DNA from: an uncultured Alphaproteobacteria bacterium
GTDB taxonomy: Bacteria; Pseudomonadota; Alphaproteobacteria; Micavibrionales; CSBR16-224
Direction of reading: 5' to 3'
Assembly (NCBI GenBank): GCA_950054485.1
Contig: CATLPD010000008.1
Span: 1-46,979 of the forward strand
DNA: 46,979 nucleotides
Positions 14,718 through 21,798 of the stretch are shown one piece after another (the stretch's first letter is position 1; the number at the start of each line of letters is the position of its first letter). The notes beneath the pieces are model-generated. The model was given only the letters and a program-made list of their open reading frames with translations, was not told the origin of the DNA and ran no database searches. A program made the position numbers and the translations under genes.

Positions 14718-16025
14718 ATGAACAAATTTAGCAATAAAATTCAAATTGAATATTGTGCCTTAAAAGATGTTGAGCGCTATCAACGCCAATTGAAAGTGCC
14801 AAAATCGAAACAGGCTGACAAGATAAAGCAGTTTTTACAGGAATTTGGTTTTGTGCTTCCGATCGTCGTCGATCAAAGCGGTATCATTGTGATTGGCGAT
14901 ATCTTCTATGGCGCAGCTAAAGAATTGGGCTGCGACAGCTTGCCGGTTGTACGCATTCATCAACTGACAGATGCGCAGGTTAAGTCTTTACGTATTGCTT
15001 ATGACCGCATCCATGAAGATGCGGAATGGGATAAGGCAGCATTGCGTCTTGAGTTTGAAGAGCTGCAGATCTTAATACCGGATATGGATTTAACGCTCAC
15101 AGGCTTTGATATGCCTGAAATCGAAGCCGTGCTTAACTTTAATATTGAGGCAGATACCGATCCTCTAAACGCTATTCCCGCTATTGATGAAGAACATGCC
15201 CGTGTAAAAGCAGGCGATCTTTATAAACTGGGTGATCATATGCTCTATTGCGGTGATGCCTTGGAGCCAAAAAGTTATGAGATTTTGCTGGGTGATATAA
15301 AAGCTGATATGGTTTTTACCGATGCCCCGTACAATGTCAAAATTGATGGGCATGTCGGTAATTCCGGCAACATTCAACATCGTGAATTTGTCATGGCATC
15401 CGGCGAAATGTCTGCCGATGAATTTACAGTCTTTCTGACCCGTTCCCATCACGAGATGGCAGAGCATTGCCGAGATGGCGCAATTCTATTTTCCTGTATG
15501 GATTGGCGACACATGGAGGAAATGTTAACGGCAGCACGTAAAAATAATCTTGAGTTCAAAAACCTGTGTGTTTGGGCCAAAGATAATGGCGGCATGGGAA
15601 GTTTATACCGCAGTCAGCATGAGCTGGTTTTTGTTTTCAAGAAGGGCAAAGGTAAACACACTAATAATGTCGAACTCGGTCAGCATGGGCGATACCGTAC
15701 AAACGTCTGGACATATCCCGGAGTGAATTCTTTTGCAGGTGAGGGGAATGATTCTTTGAAATTACACCCGACTGTCAAACCGGTGGCGATGATTGCCGAT
15801 GCGATGCTTGATTGCTCAAATCGTAGAGATGTTATTCTTGATCCTTTTGGAGGGTAGGGCACAACATTGATTGCAGCAGAGAAAACTAAACGTAAAGCTG
15901 CTCTTATTGAGCTTGACCCGCTTTATTGTGATGTGATCATAAAACGTTGGGAAGACATGTCAGGTCAAACTGCGGAATTAGTAAATTTGAACGTGATCAC
16001 AAGTGAGGAGGTTTCTCATGGCTGA
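14718..16025 (+). pseudogene. ParB-type/DNA methyltransferase (N6-adenine or N4-cytosine), interrupted by TAG
   Basis: The ATG at 14718 (after GTGGGGA) opens a ParB-like N-terminal domain (residues about 1-110, with P-I-V-V-D-Q-S-G-I-I-V-I-G-D). A DNA methyltransferase domain follows. Motif IV reads T-D-A-P-Y, where D-P-P-Y is usual. The frame stops at TAG 15855-15857 right after D-P-F-G-G. The same frame then continues with G-T-T-L-I-A-A-E and on to a TGA at 16023-16025, overlapping the next gene. D-P-F-G-(G/S)-S-G-T-T is the SAM-binding motif, so one serine codon (TCG or TCA) has become TAG. The truncated product would lack the end of the SAM site. The neighbourhood with DUF5681, DUF2924 and a serine recombinase is typical of alphaproteobacterial mobile modules. 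A sequencing error is possible. Confidence 0.8.
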
Positions 16026-16659
16026 TGATTATGTTGTCGGCTATAAAAATCCGCCGAAAGATAGCCAGTTCAAAAAAGGCCAAAGCGGCAATCCCGGCGG
16101 TCGCCCAAAGGGCAGTAAGAATAAAACAGAGTTTCATCCCATTTCCAAGACAAGCTTTGAGTTCATGAAAATGATTGTCGATATGGGGGAGATTGAAATC
16201 AATATTAAAAAAGAAGGCCAGATGCTTTCGGTCAGCCAAATGGAAGCCCTAGTCATGCAGCTATATAACAAAGCGATGCAAGGGGATCTAGCGGCAGCAA
16301 AAATCTTACTGGAATATACTAAAAAAAGTATGGAAGAATTGGAAGAGGCGGCGTGTCGCGCTCAGAACGTCACAAAAAAAATGCGGGACAGAGAAAGGGC
16401 AAAAATCTTCACCCCGCCGCCTGAGCCTGATAGTTTTGGTATGCTCCTCGAAAGAAAGCACCAGATGTACAGTCATAACTTTGCCATGCGTGAGATGCTT
16501 GGTCCGACTGCGCACCCAAAAATAGACGATGATGAGCCGGAGAACGAATATCAATGGGCTCAGTTTAATCAGAAAATGCGCAAACAATACCTTGAGTTTG
16601 GTAAACATGAAGGCTGGGGAGATCAGATCCTTCCTGAACACAGTATGTATGGGTTATAA
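16018..16659 (+). CDS. DUF5681-domain protein
   Basis: A 213-residue protein. I use the ATG at 16018 (M-A-D-D-Y-V-V-G-Y), preceded by AGGAGG; a GTG at 16003 would use the ribosome-binding site as coding sequence. The N-terminus has the DUF5681 signature F-K-K-G-Q-S-G-N-P-G-G-R-P-K-G-S-K-N (about residues 20-37), a basic, glycine-rich motif likely to contact nucleic acid. The remainder is helical and charged. Its start overlaps the end of the full methyltransferase frame, so the two were co-translated. DUF5681 genes often accompany phage-like methyltransferases and terminases; the function is unknown. Confidence 0.85.
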   Translation: MADDYVVGYKNPPKDSQFKKGQSGNPGGRPKGSKNKTEFHPISKTSFEFMKMIVDMGEIEINIKKEGQMLSVSQMEALVMQLYNKAMQGDLAAAKILLEYTKKSMEELEEAACRAQNVTKKMRDRERAKIFTPPPEPDSFGMLLERKHQMYSHNFAMREMLGPTAHPKIDDDEPENEYQWAQFNQKMRKQYLEFGKHEGWGDQILPEHSMYGL

Positions 16660-16673
16660 ATACCGTTTACGGC

Positions 16674-16707
16674 TTGACTTGCTGGCCTCGGCAAGCCTGT
16701 ATGGACC
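16674..16707 (+). repeat. Module leader repeat, copy 1
   Basis: TTGACTTGCTGGCCTCGGC then AAGCCTGTATGGACC; related to 17787 and 46261. CTTGC/GCAAG can pair. It lies upstream of the small ORF at 16729, while the other two copies precede the recombinase genes. Confidence 0.55.
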
Positions 16708-16728
16708 GACTTTAAAAGGAGGTCCATC

Positions 16729-16914
16729 ATGCAAAATGTCACTGAAACCTGTTATATATTCAAAACAAAATCAAAGCGTCTGGCGAAAGCCATCAAAATT
16801 CTGGAGGGGGACCGAAAGCTGCAAGATATGCTCTTGTCTCTATCAAAAATCAAGAATTGTAAAAAGCGCAATCTGATTATAAAACTTGCAGATTATTTGA
16901 GGGACGTGGCATGA
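16729..16914 (+). CDS. Small basic protein of the recombinase module
   Basis: A 61-residue ORF with an excellent ribosome-binding site (AAAGGAGGTCC). Its TGA overlaps the ATG of the DUF2924 gene (ATGA), so translation is coupled. The sequence is Lys- and Leu-rich (K-R-L-A-K-A-I-K-I-L-E-G-D-R-K-L), predicted to be helical, with two Cys. I do not recognise a family. Its position between DUF5681 and DUF2924 suggests a conserved small accessory of this element, perhaps DNA-binding. Confidence 0.65.
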   Translation: MQNVTETCYIFKTKSKRLAKAIKILEGDRKLQDMLLSLSKIKNCKKRNLIIKLADYLRDVA

Positions 16915-17309
16915 CGGCGATAGAGGATCTTAGTCTGACAGAGTTGCGTGCGAATTGGGGTAAATATTGGGAGATGCCTGCGCACAAAGGGTTGGGCCGC
17001 GCAATGTTGGAAGCGAGCCTTCAATTTAAACAGTGGGAACGTGACAGGGGTGGTCTTCCAAAGTCCGTTCAAAAGAAGCTGTATGAGCTTTTGTCTGAAT
17101 ATCGAAACAACCGTAGCGGTTTTAATCCTAATCAACGCCTGAAGCTGGGTACGCGGCTGGAGCGCATATATAAAGGTGTAAAATATAGCGTTCTCGTGAC
17201 AGAGGGTGGATTTGAATATGACGGAACCAAATGGTCCAGCCTCTCAAAGATCGCGGGTCATATTACCGGATCAAAATGGAACGGCTGGGTGTTTTTCGGC
17301 TTAAAATAA
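16911..17309 (+). CDS. DUF2924-domain protein
   Basis: A 132-residue protein matching DUF2924: L-R-A-N-W-G-K-Y-W near the start, then R-L-K-L-G-T-R-L-E-R-I-Y-K-G and the C-terminal W-S-S-L-S-K-I-A-G-H-I-T-G-S-K-W-N-G-W-V-F-F-G-L. This family nearly always precedes a large serine recombinase in alphaproteobacteria, and does so here. Its biochemical role is unknown; a recombination-directionality or DNA-binding role is a guess. The last 180 bp have a direct second copy at 46069-46248. Confidence 0.9.
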   Translation: MTAIEDLSLTELRANWGKYWEMPAHKGLGRAMLEASLQFKQWERDRGGLPKSVQKKLYELLSEYRNNRSGFNPNQRLKLGTRLERIYKGVKYSVLVTEGGFEYDGTKWSSLSKIAGHITGSKWNGWVFFGLK

Positions 17310-17318
17310 AGAAACGTT

Positions 17319-17702
17319 TTACTTGTCTTTTGCTTTATCCTTAAGTGGGATAACAAAGCTTTGTGGATATTCTCTGTGTTTATCAGTGATAGAATCCACA
17401 ATTCCAAAATCAAGGAAAACAGCACTTGCCACAATCTTTCCACCCATTGTGCTTGGAATTCCGCCTACGCCAACTTTACCGTTATCGCTGATACAGTCGT
17501 ATTGAAGCAGGTCATCAGATCTTCGGATCATCGGGGTGCTTGGGATGTCAACATCATAAAATTCACGTTTGTTTTTGAGCTCACAGTTTCCTTCGCTGCC
17601 ATCACTAAATGATAAAGCTACAGGCTGATGTGAGTCGTTTGTGATAGAAGCACAGGCTGACAAGCTGAGTGCGGCCAAAATAATAAAAACGCTTTTATGC
17701 AT
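17319..17702 (-). CDS. Small lipoprotein, cargo gene in the recombinase module
   Basis: A 127-residue protein with a lipoprotein signal (basic start, hydrophobic stretch, L-S-A-C-A, so the lipid-bearing residue is Cys 17) and GAAAGGA upstream. The mature part has two further Cys (N-C-E-L, Y-D-C-I) and a later G-G-x-P..G-G-K-I-V-A-S-A-V-F-L-D-F-G-I-V-D hydrophobic stretch, reminiscent of small YceK-like envelope lipoproteins. It points against the flanking genes and lies exactly where the second module copy (46249-46260) has only 12 bases. I therefore read it as an inserted passenger. Function unknown. Confidence 0.75.
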   Translation of the reverse strand: MHKSVFIILAALSLSACASITNDSHQPVALSFSDGSEGNCELKNKREFYDVDIPSTPMIRRSDDLLQYDCISDNGKVGVGGIPSTMGGKIVASAVFLDFGIVDSITDKHREYPQSFVIPLKDKAKDK

Positions 17703-17786
17703 GATTATTCCTTTCGATAGTTAAAAGACAATACCTTCAAAAGACTTTATTTATCAAGCATTAAAACAAAAACGGATCAGATTAAA

Positions 17787-17820
17787 CTGGACTTCCTGCC
17801 TACGGTAAGCGTGTATGGAG
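17787..17820 (+). repeat. Module leader repeat, copy 2
   Basis: CTGGACTTCCTGCCTACGG then TAAGCGTGTATGGAG, immediately before the recombinase start; near-identical to 46261-46294 and related to 16674-16707. It contains the GGAG ribosome-binding site. Confidence 0.7.
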
Positions 17821-17822
17821 TC

Positions 17823-19361
17823 ATGAAAAATGCTATTCAAACCAAGACATGCGCAGTATATACCAGAAAGTCCACAGATGAGGGACTGGATATGGAGTTC
17901 AATACGCTTGATGCCCAGCGCGAGGCATGTGAAGCCTACATCATGAGTCAAAAATCAGAGGGATGGCGGGCCGGTGCAGAGCAATATAATGACGGCGGCT
18001 ATTCCGGCGGTACGATGGATCGTCCGGCATTAAATAGGCTCGTTGACGATATTAAGGCCGGGAAAGTCCAGATTGTTGTTGTTTATAAGATTGACCGCCT
18101 GACACGATCGCTAATGGATTTTTCAAAACTGGTGGAGGTGTTTGACGAATATGGCGTCACTTTTGTCAGTGTCACGCAGAGTTTTAATACAACAACATCC
18201 ATGGGGCGCTTGACGCTTAATGTATTGTTGTCCTTCGCCCAGTTTGAAAGAGAAGTCACGGGAGAGCGCATCCGCGACAAGATTGCGGCAAGCAAGAAAA
18301 AAGGTATGTGGATGGGCGGCGCGCCGCCTGTAGGCTATCGTATTGAAAATCGCCAGTTGCATATAAACCTTGATGAGGCGCCGATCGCGGAAGTGATCTT
18401 TGATTGGTATTTAAAGTTAGGCTCTGTTCGCGCTTTGAAACAGGAGCTGGATGTTAAAAATATCCTCAGTCCAAAGCGGGTGTCACAGAAAGGAAAACAT
18501 TCCGGAGGTAAGAACTTCAGCCGCGGTGCGCTCTATTCAACGCTCAGAAACCCTGTTTATATCGGACAGATCAAACATAAAGATAAAGCCTATGATGGAC
18601 TGCACACTGCCATCATCAGCCAAGAAAAGTGGCAGCAGGTGCAAGACATGCTGGAAAACAATAGTATTGAACGATCAGAAGTGACACAAAAAAGACACCT
18701 TCTGACAGGTTTGATATTTGATATGGAGGGCGTGCCTTATAGTCCTACATTTACACAAAAGCGGGATAAGCAATATTGCTATTATATCTCGCAAAATTTG
18801 TTGCAATATAAAGACCATCCGAAAGGTTTAATTGCTCGCCTGCCTGCCCATGAAATAGAACAAGTGGTTGAGTTGAATCTGCGTAAAAACATTGCAAAAC
18901 TTTTAAATAATGCTGATAACCCGCGAGAGGCTCACCTGATAAAGCATCTGGCAGAGATCCCCGGATTGGCCCTAATCAAAAACCTTGTGACCAAAATCAC
19001 AATTGACCTTGAGTGCCTTAAAATCAACATTAACCCAGATGGGCTCAGAACTCCGGCGCAAGAATATCTTCAGATCAGCCTGCCTGAAAACGCGATCTCA
19101 GAAGATCAAATAACCATAAAATATTCTGTTAGACGTGGACGAAATGGAGCCGTCACAATTAATCCCGATCAGAATAAGAACAAAGATATTCTCGATCTGC
19201 CTGCAGATGAATTAAAGCGTCTGATCCAGGGTATCGACTGGCGTGACCGGCATTTTAACGGCGAGCCGTTAAACAAGATTGCCAAAGACGAAAACTACAG
19301 TGAATCCTATATTCGCCATACCATCATGAAAAGCTTCAAATCCCTGATGTGCCAAATGTAA
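17823..19361 (+). CDS. Large serine recombinase
   Basis: A 512-residue protein starting MKNAIQTKTC at 17823, where GGAG lies 3 bases upstream; an in-frame ATG four codons earlier is in the leader repeat. The resolvase domain has the catalytic serine in Y-T-R-K-S (S17), Y-K-I-D-R-L-T-R-S and the later E-R-I-R-D-K-I. A recombinase domain (about 165-290) follows, with N-P-V-Y-I-G-Q-I. The region normally forming a zinc ribbon (L-L-T-G-L-I-F-D-M-E-G) lacks the usual Cys pairs. The C-terminus is helical. It would catalyse site-specific integration and excision. It is the mobility gene of the island, and a second, truncated-by-window copy lies at 46297. Confidence 0.93.
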   Translation: MKNAIQTKTCAVYTRKSTDEGLDMEFNTLDAQREACEAYIMSQKSEGWRAGAEQYNDGGYSGGTMDRPALNRLVDDIKAGKVQIVVVYKIDRLTRSLMDFSKLVEVFDEYGVTFVSVTQSFNTTTSMGRLTLNVLLSFAQFEREVTGERIRDKIAASKKKGMWMGGAPPVGYRIENRQLHINLDEAPIAEVIFDWYLKLGSVRALKQELDVKNILSPKRVSQKGKHSGGKNFSRGALYSTLRNPVYIGQIKHKDKAYDGLHTAIISQEKWQQVQDMLENNSIERSEVTQKRHLLTGLIFDMEGVPYSPTFTQKRDKQYCYYISQNLLQYKDHPKGLIARLPAHEIEQVVELNLRKNIAKLLNNADNPREAHLIKHLAEIPGLALIKNLVTKITIDLECLKININPDGLRTPAQEYLQISLPENAISEDQITIKYSVRRGRNGAVTINPDQNKNKDILDLPADELKRLIQGIDWRDRHFNGEPLNKIAKDENYSESYIRHTIMKSFKSLMCQM

Positions 19362-19497
19362 TTCCCTGTTAATTCCCTGAAGATTTTGTTCTGATTGAAC
19401 TAAACTGGCTTGAATCCAATGTTTTCTTTCATTTTTTTAAAAACACCAATGTCTAGAAAATAAATATTCCCTGTAAAATTCCCTGTTATCAGGGAAT
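19361..19497. repeat. Cluster of ATTCCCTG octamers after the recombinase
   Basis: ATTCCCTG occurs directly at 19361, 19372, 19466 and 19478 and inverted at 19490-19497; the last two form a perfect AATTCCCTG/CAGGGAATT hairpin with a TTAT loop. The first copy overlaps the recombinase stop codon. Spacings are 11 and 12 bases, about one helical turn. Candidate recombinase-binding or attachment site. Confidence 0.6.
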
Positions 19498-19505
19498 TAA
19501 CAGGC

Positions 19506-19579
19506 AAACGCACCGCAAATCTGGCAAAGGAGAATTTAGGGCCAATTTTGCCAGAATTCTCATTCTCCTGAGTGCGTTT
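19506..19579. repeat. 74-bp nested imperfect palindrome
   Basis: Outer arms AAACGCAC (19506-19513) and GTGCGTTT (19572-19579) enclose TCTGGCAAA/TTTGCCAGA and AGGAGAAT/ATTCTCCT arms that overlap, so alternative hairpins can form. It lies between the octamer cluster and a leftward terminator. It may be part of an attachment site or a folded RNA. No gene is seen in 19362-19755. Confidence 0.55.
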
Positions 19580-19593
19580 AGATATGCATGTAC

Positions 19594-19617
19594 AAAAAAG
19601 CCCGCAAGTTGCGGGGC
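19594..19617 (-). terminator. Leftward rho-independent terminator
   Basis: On the minus strand a GCCCCGC/GCGGGC stem is followed by TTTTTT. It would end transcription from the nuclease-like gene at 19756-20562. Confidence 0.75.
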
Positions 19618-19664
19618 GTGGGGCGTATATTCTCTAATGTTCGGAAACTAGCAGACTAGATGGC

Positions 19665-19694
19665 GGTGAAAGTAGTCTGTTGATAAAAATTCTC
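19665..19694 (+). repeat. 30-bp IS6-end-like repeat, copy 4
   Basis: GGTGAAAGTAGTCTGTTG then ATAAAAATTCTC, the same length and frame of matches as the three copies in the pilin cluster, but here next to a nuclease-like gene. The preceding ATGGC is also shared with copy 3. Confidence 0.6.
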
Positions 19695-19755
19695 TAAGAA
19701 CTGATAATATAATATCAGTGTATATGATTTAATTATAATCAGCTTCGAAATCAAG

Positions 19756-20562
19756 TCAGGGATCATATCGAGGGATACTGTAATGTAAATTTCTTTCAAT
19801 ATTGGCAAATTGCGCTAGTTCTTTTAATAACGAGATGGAATAATTGGAATTTGGATGCGCGGCATCTCCCACAGGAAAAAATAACCGCTCATTTTTTGTT
19901 TCCAGAAAAATTAAATCCAAATACGCGCATACTAATCCCATTGAGCTTTCCTTCGGGCGGTTTTTAAGGAGCCGACGGTATGATCTTTGCAAAAGATTGT
20001 ATGGCATTAAATCTTGCTTTGTATTTGATATGAATTTGCACATATCATGATTATCAGCGATTTGCATCATTTGCATGTTTATCCATTCTTCTTCAGGAGA
20101 AACATCAGATACAATAAGATGAATAAGGGCAGTGTAAGGAAATCCCATTTTTTCAAGTCCCTGAGTTTGGCTATATCCAAACTGGTTGGGAGATTTGTGC
20201 TGGCGATCAAACCGGTTACGGGAGATTTTAACTTCTATTGCAAGGCTTTTATGAAGAGCTAATTGAGAACCTTCGTAGGGAATAACAAGCAAATCAATGT
20301 CGCCAGGTTTTCTATGCCACCCTAGGATTTTGCTACATACCATGGTGTATATCACAACACCGCTGTCCTTAGGCATTCTATTAAAATAAAAAGGAAGGAT
20401 TTTTTCATAGGTGCGCCCGAATAGTTGACGATTACAAATAAAAGCATATATAAGCGCTTTTTCGCTTCTCTTTTCTATATCTCTTTTGGGGATATAGGCT
20501 AAAGTTGTTTCTGAAGGAAAAGAACGTAAATTTCTTAGAGGAACATAATAATCTTTTATCAT
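19756..20562 (-). CDS. PD-(D/E)XK nuclease-like protein of unknown function
   Basis: A 268-residue soluble protein with GGAG five bases before the ATG. I do not recognise a named family. Residues about 95-125 read P-G-D-I-D-L-L-V-I-P and, after a loop, L-A-I-E-V-K-I-S-R-N-R-F. The D..E-x-K layout is the core of the PD-(D/E)XK fold, and a Q-T-Q-G-L-E-K motif follows, as in many restriction-type nucleases. Before it, R-S-E-K-A-L-I-Y-A-F-I could be a recognition helix. It stands alone with its own terminator, between the recombinase module and the copper operon. A restriction or defence role is inference from the fold motif; a non-nuclease relative is possible. Confidence 0.6.
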   Translation of the reverse strand: MIKDYYVPLRNLRSFPSETTLAYIPKRDIEKRSEKALIYAFICNRQLFGRTYEKILPFYFNRMPKDSGVVIYTMVCSKILGWHRKPGDIDLLVIPYEGSQLALHKSLAIEVKISRNRFDRQHKSPNQFGYSQTQGLEKMGFPYTALIHLIVSDVSPEEEWINMQMMQIADNHDMCKFISNTKQDLMPYNLLQRSYRRLLKNRPKESSMGLVCAYLDLIFLETKNERLFFPVGDAAHPNSNYSISLLKELAQFANIERNLHYSIPRYDP

Positions 20563-20759
20563 ATCAACTCCATATAATATCTTAAGTATTACAAAAGATT
20601 TTTGCGCTTTTATCTTGAGACGTCAAAATAGATTTTATCCAGTTAAAATCGATGCGCGTATAACTTATGCAGACCGCAGTTTTTAACCGCACCCAGATAT
20701 ACATGACGTATTAACCCTTGATCTGTTATGTCTCTGAAAACCGCTAAGGTCAATTAAGG

Positions 20760-21287
20760 TTACAGCGCATCGCCGTTCACTTTTCCTTCAAATTTTGGTA
20801 ATGGGCGGTTTTGTGCTTCAGCCTCGGTTTCAACCAATCCATTGTCCTTAATGTCATCGATCAACCATTCCATTTCTTTGATTTCTTTACGCTGGGCCTT
20901 GATAATATCATCGGCCAATTGACGGACACGAACATCTTTGATACCGGCACGCTCACTGGTCATGATGGCTATCGAATGGTGAGGGATCATCGCGCTCATA
21001 TACGACGTATCTTCAACAGTAACCTGAGATCGGACAAGAAATAGGGCTAGGGCAAAAACGGCGGTACTGCCAATATATATAAGCATATTTTTTGTTTTGT
21101 CCTTATACATTCCCAGCATAAAACTAAGCATAACAACGGCCATGGCCGCGCCCATAACAAACGCCATATAAAAACGGGTTTCACTCCAAAAGGCATGCTC
21201 AAAGATTGAATATGAATTTAGATACATCAAACCCAGCATAATAACTGTGGATGTTGCAATCATGGCAAAAAATCTTGAATATTTCAT
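20760..21287 (-). CDS. DUF305 membrane protein
   Basis: A 175-residue protein, start MKYSRFFAMI with AGGAG upstream. Three hydrophobic segments fill residues 1-90. The C-terminal half is a DUF305 domain with Y-M-S-A-M-I-P-H-H-S-I-A-I-M and then helices rich in Arg, Lys and Glu, ending near K-E-M-E-W-L-I-D-D-I. The M-I-P-H-H motif is Met/His-rich and DUF305 proteins often lie with copper genes, so periplasmic metal binding is likely. It is the last member of the leftward copper block, separated by 76 bases with perhaps its own promoter. Confidence 0.85.
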   Translation of the reverse strand: MKYSRFFAMIATSTVIMLGLMYLNSYSIFEHAFWSETRFYMAFVMGAAMAVVMLSFMLGMYKDKTKNMLIYIGSTAVFALALFLVRSQVTVEDTSYMSAMIPHHSIAIMTSERAGIKDVRVRQLADDIIKAQRKEIKEMEWLIDDIKDNGLVETEAEAQNRPLPKFEGKVNGDAL

Positions 21288-21363
21288 TTTAATCTCCTGT
21301 ATTTTTTACTGCTTCAATATAGAATACGTTAGTGCTATGAATAGGTTCCCTTTTTGTCATAGT

Positions 21364-21798
21364 TTAGGTCTCATCGTTTAAAAACTTTCCTGCCGTCGAG
21401 TAAAAGAATGTCGCTGACCAGGTAAGCATCATAAAACCTGCTAAAGCTTCTGTAATTGCAAATATTTTAAAATGACCCTGTGGATAAAAGTCACTCATGC
21501 CAAGTGTTGTATAATTTGCGCCTGAAAAATATATATAATCTCGCAAAACAGGTTTAAATTCTGAAGTAAAAGACCCCAAATCAGTGAAGTTTAAAAGCAA
21601 ATAAAAAGCAAAGGCATATAAAATAATTTGTAACAAGTGCAATAAAGCAATACACAAAAGCAATATTAACGCTACAAAGTGTGAAGACGTATCATAGCGC
21701 TTAGCTCCAAACGAAATAAATTTTAAGCCGCTATAATGAATACAAATTGTTGCAAATAACATGATAAGACTTAAGACCGTTGCAATAAACATCATCAT
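21364..21798 (-). CDS. Two-TM ion channel (potassium-channel family)
   Basis: A 144-residue protein with hydrophobic segments at about 5-30 and 40-70, a pore loop and a last helix at about 112-135. The pore loop reads Y-F-S-G-A-N-Y-T-T-L-G-M-S-D, corresponding to the T-V-G-Y-G-D filter of K+ channels but with M-S in place of Y-G, so selectivity is uncertain. It overlaps the flavoprotein gene upstream by one base, so the two are translated together. Its presence in a copper operon is unusual; it could balance charge during metal stress. Confidence 0.75.
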   Translation of the reverse strand: MMMFIATVLSLIMLFATICIHYSGLKFISFGAKRYDTSSHFVALILLLCIALLHLLQIILYAFAFYLLLNFTDLGSFTSEFKPVLRDYIYFSGANYTTLGMSDFYPQGHFKIFAITEALAGFMMLTWSATFFYSTAGKFLNDET

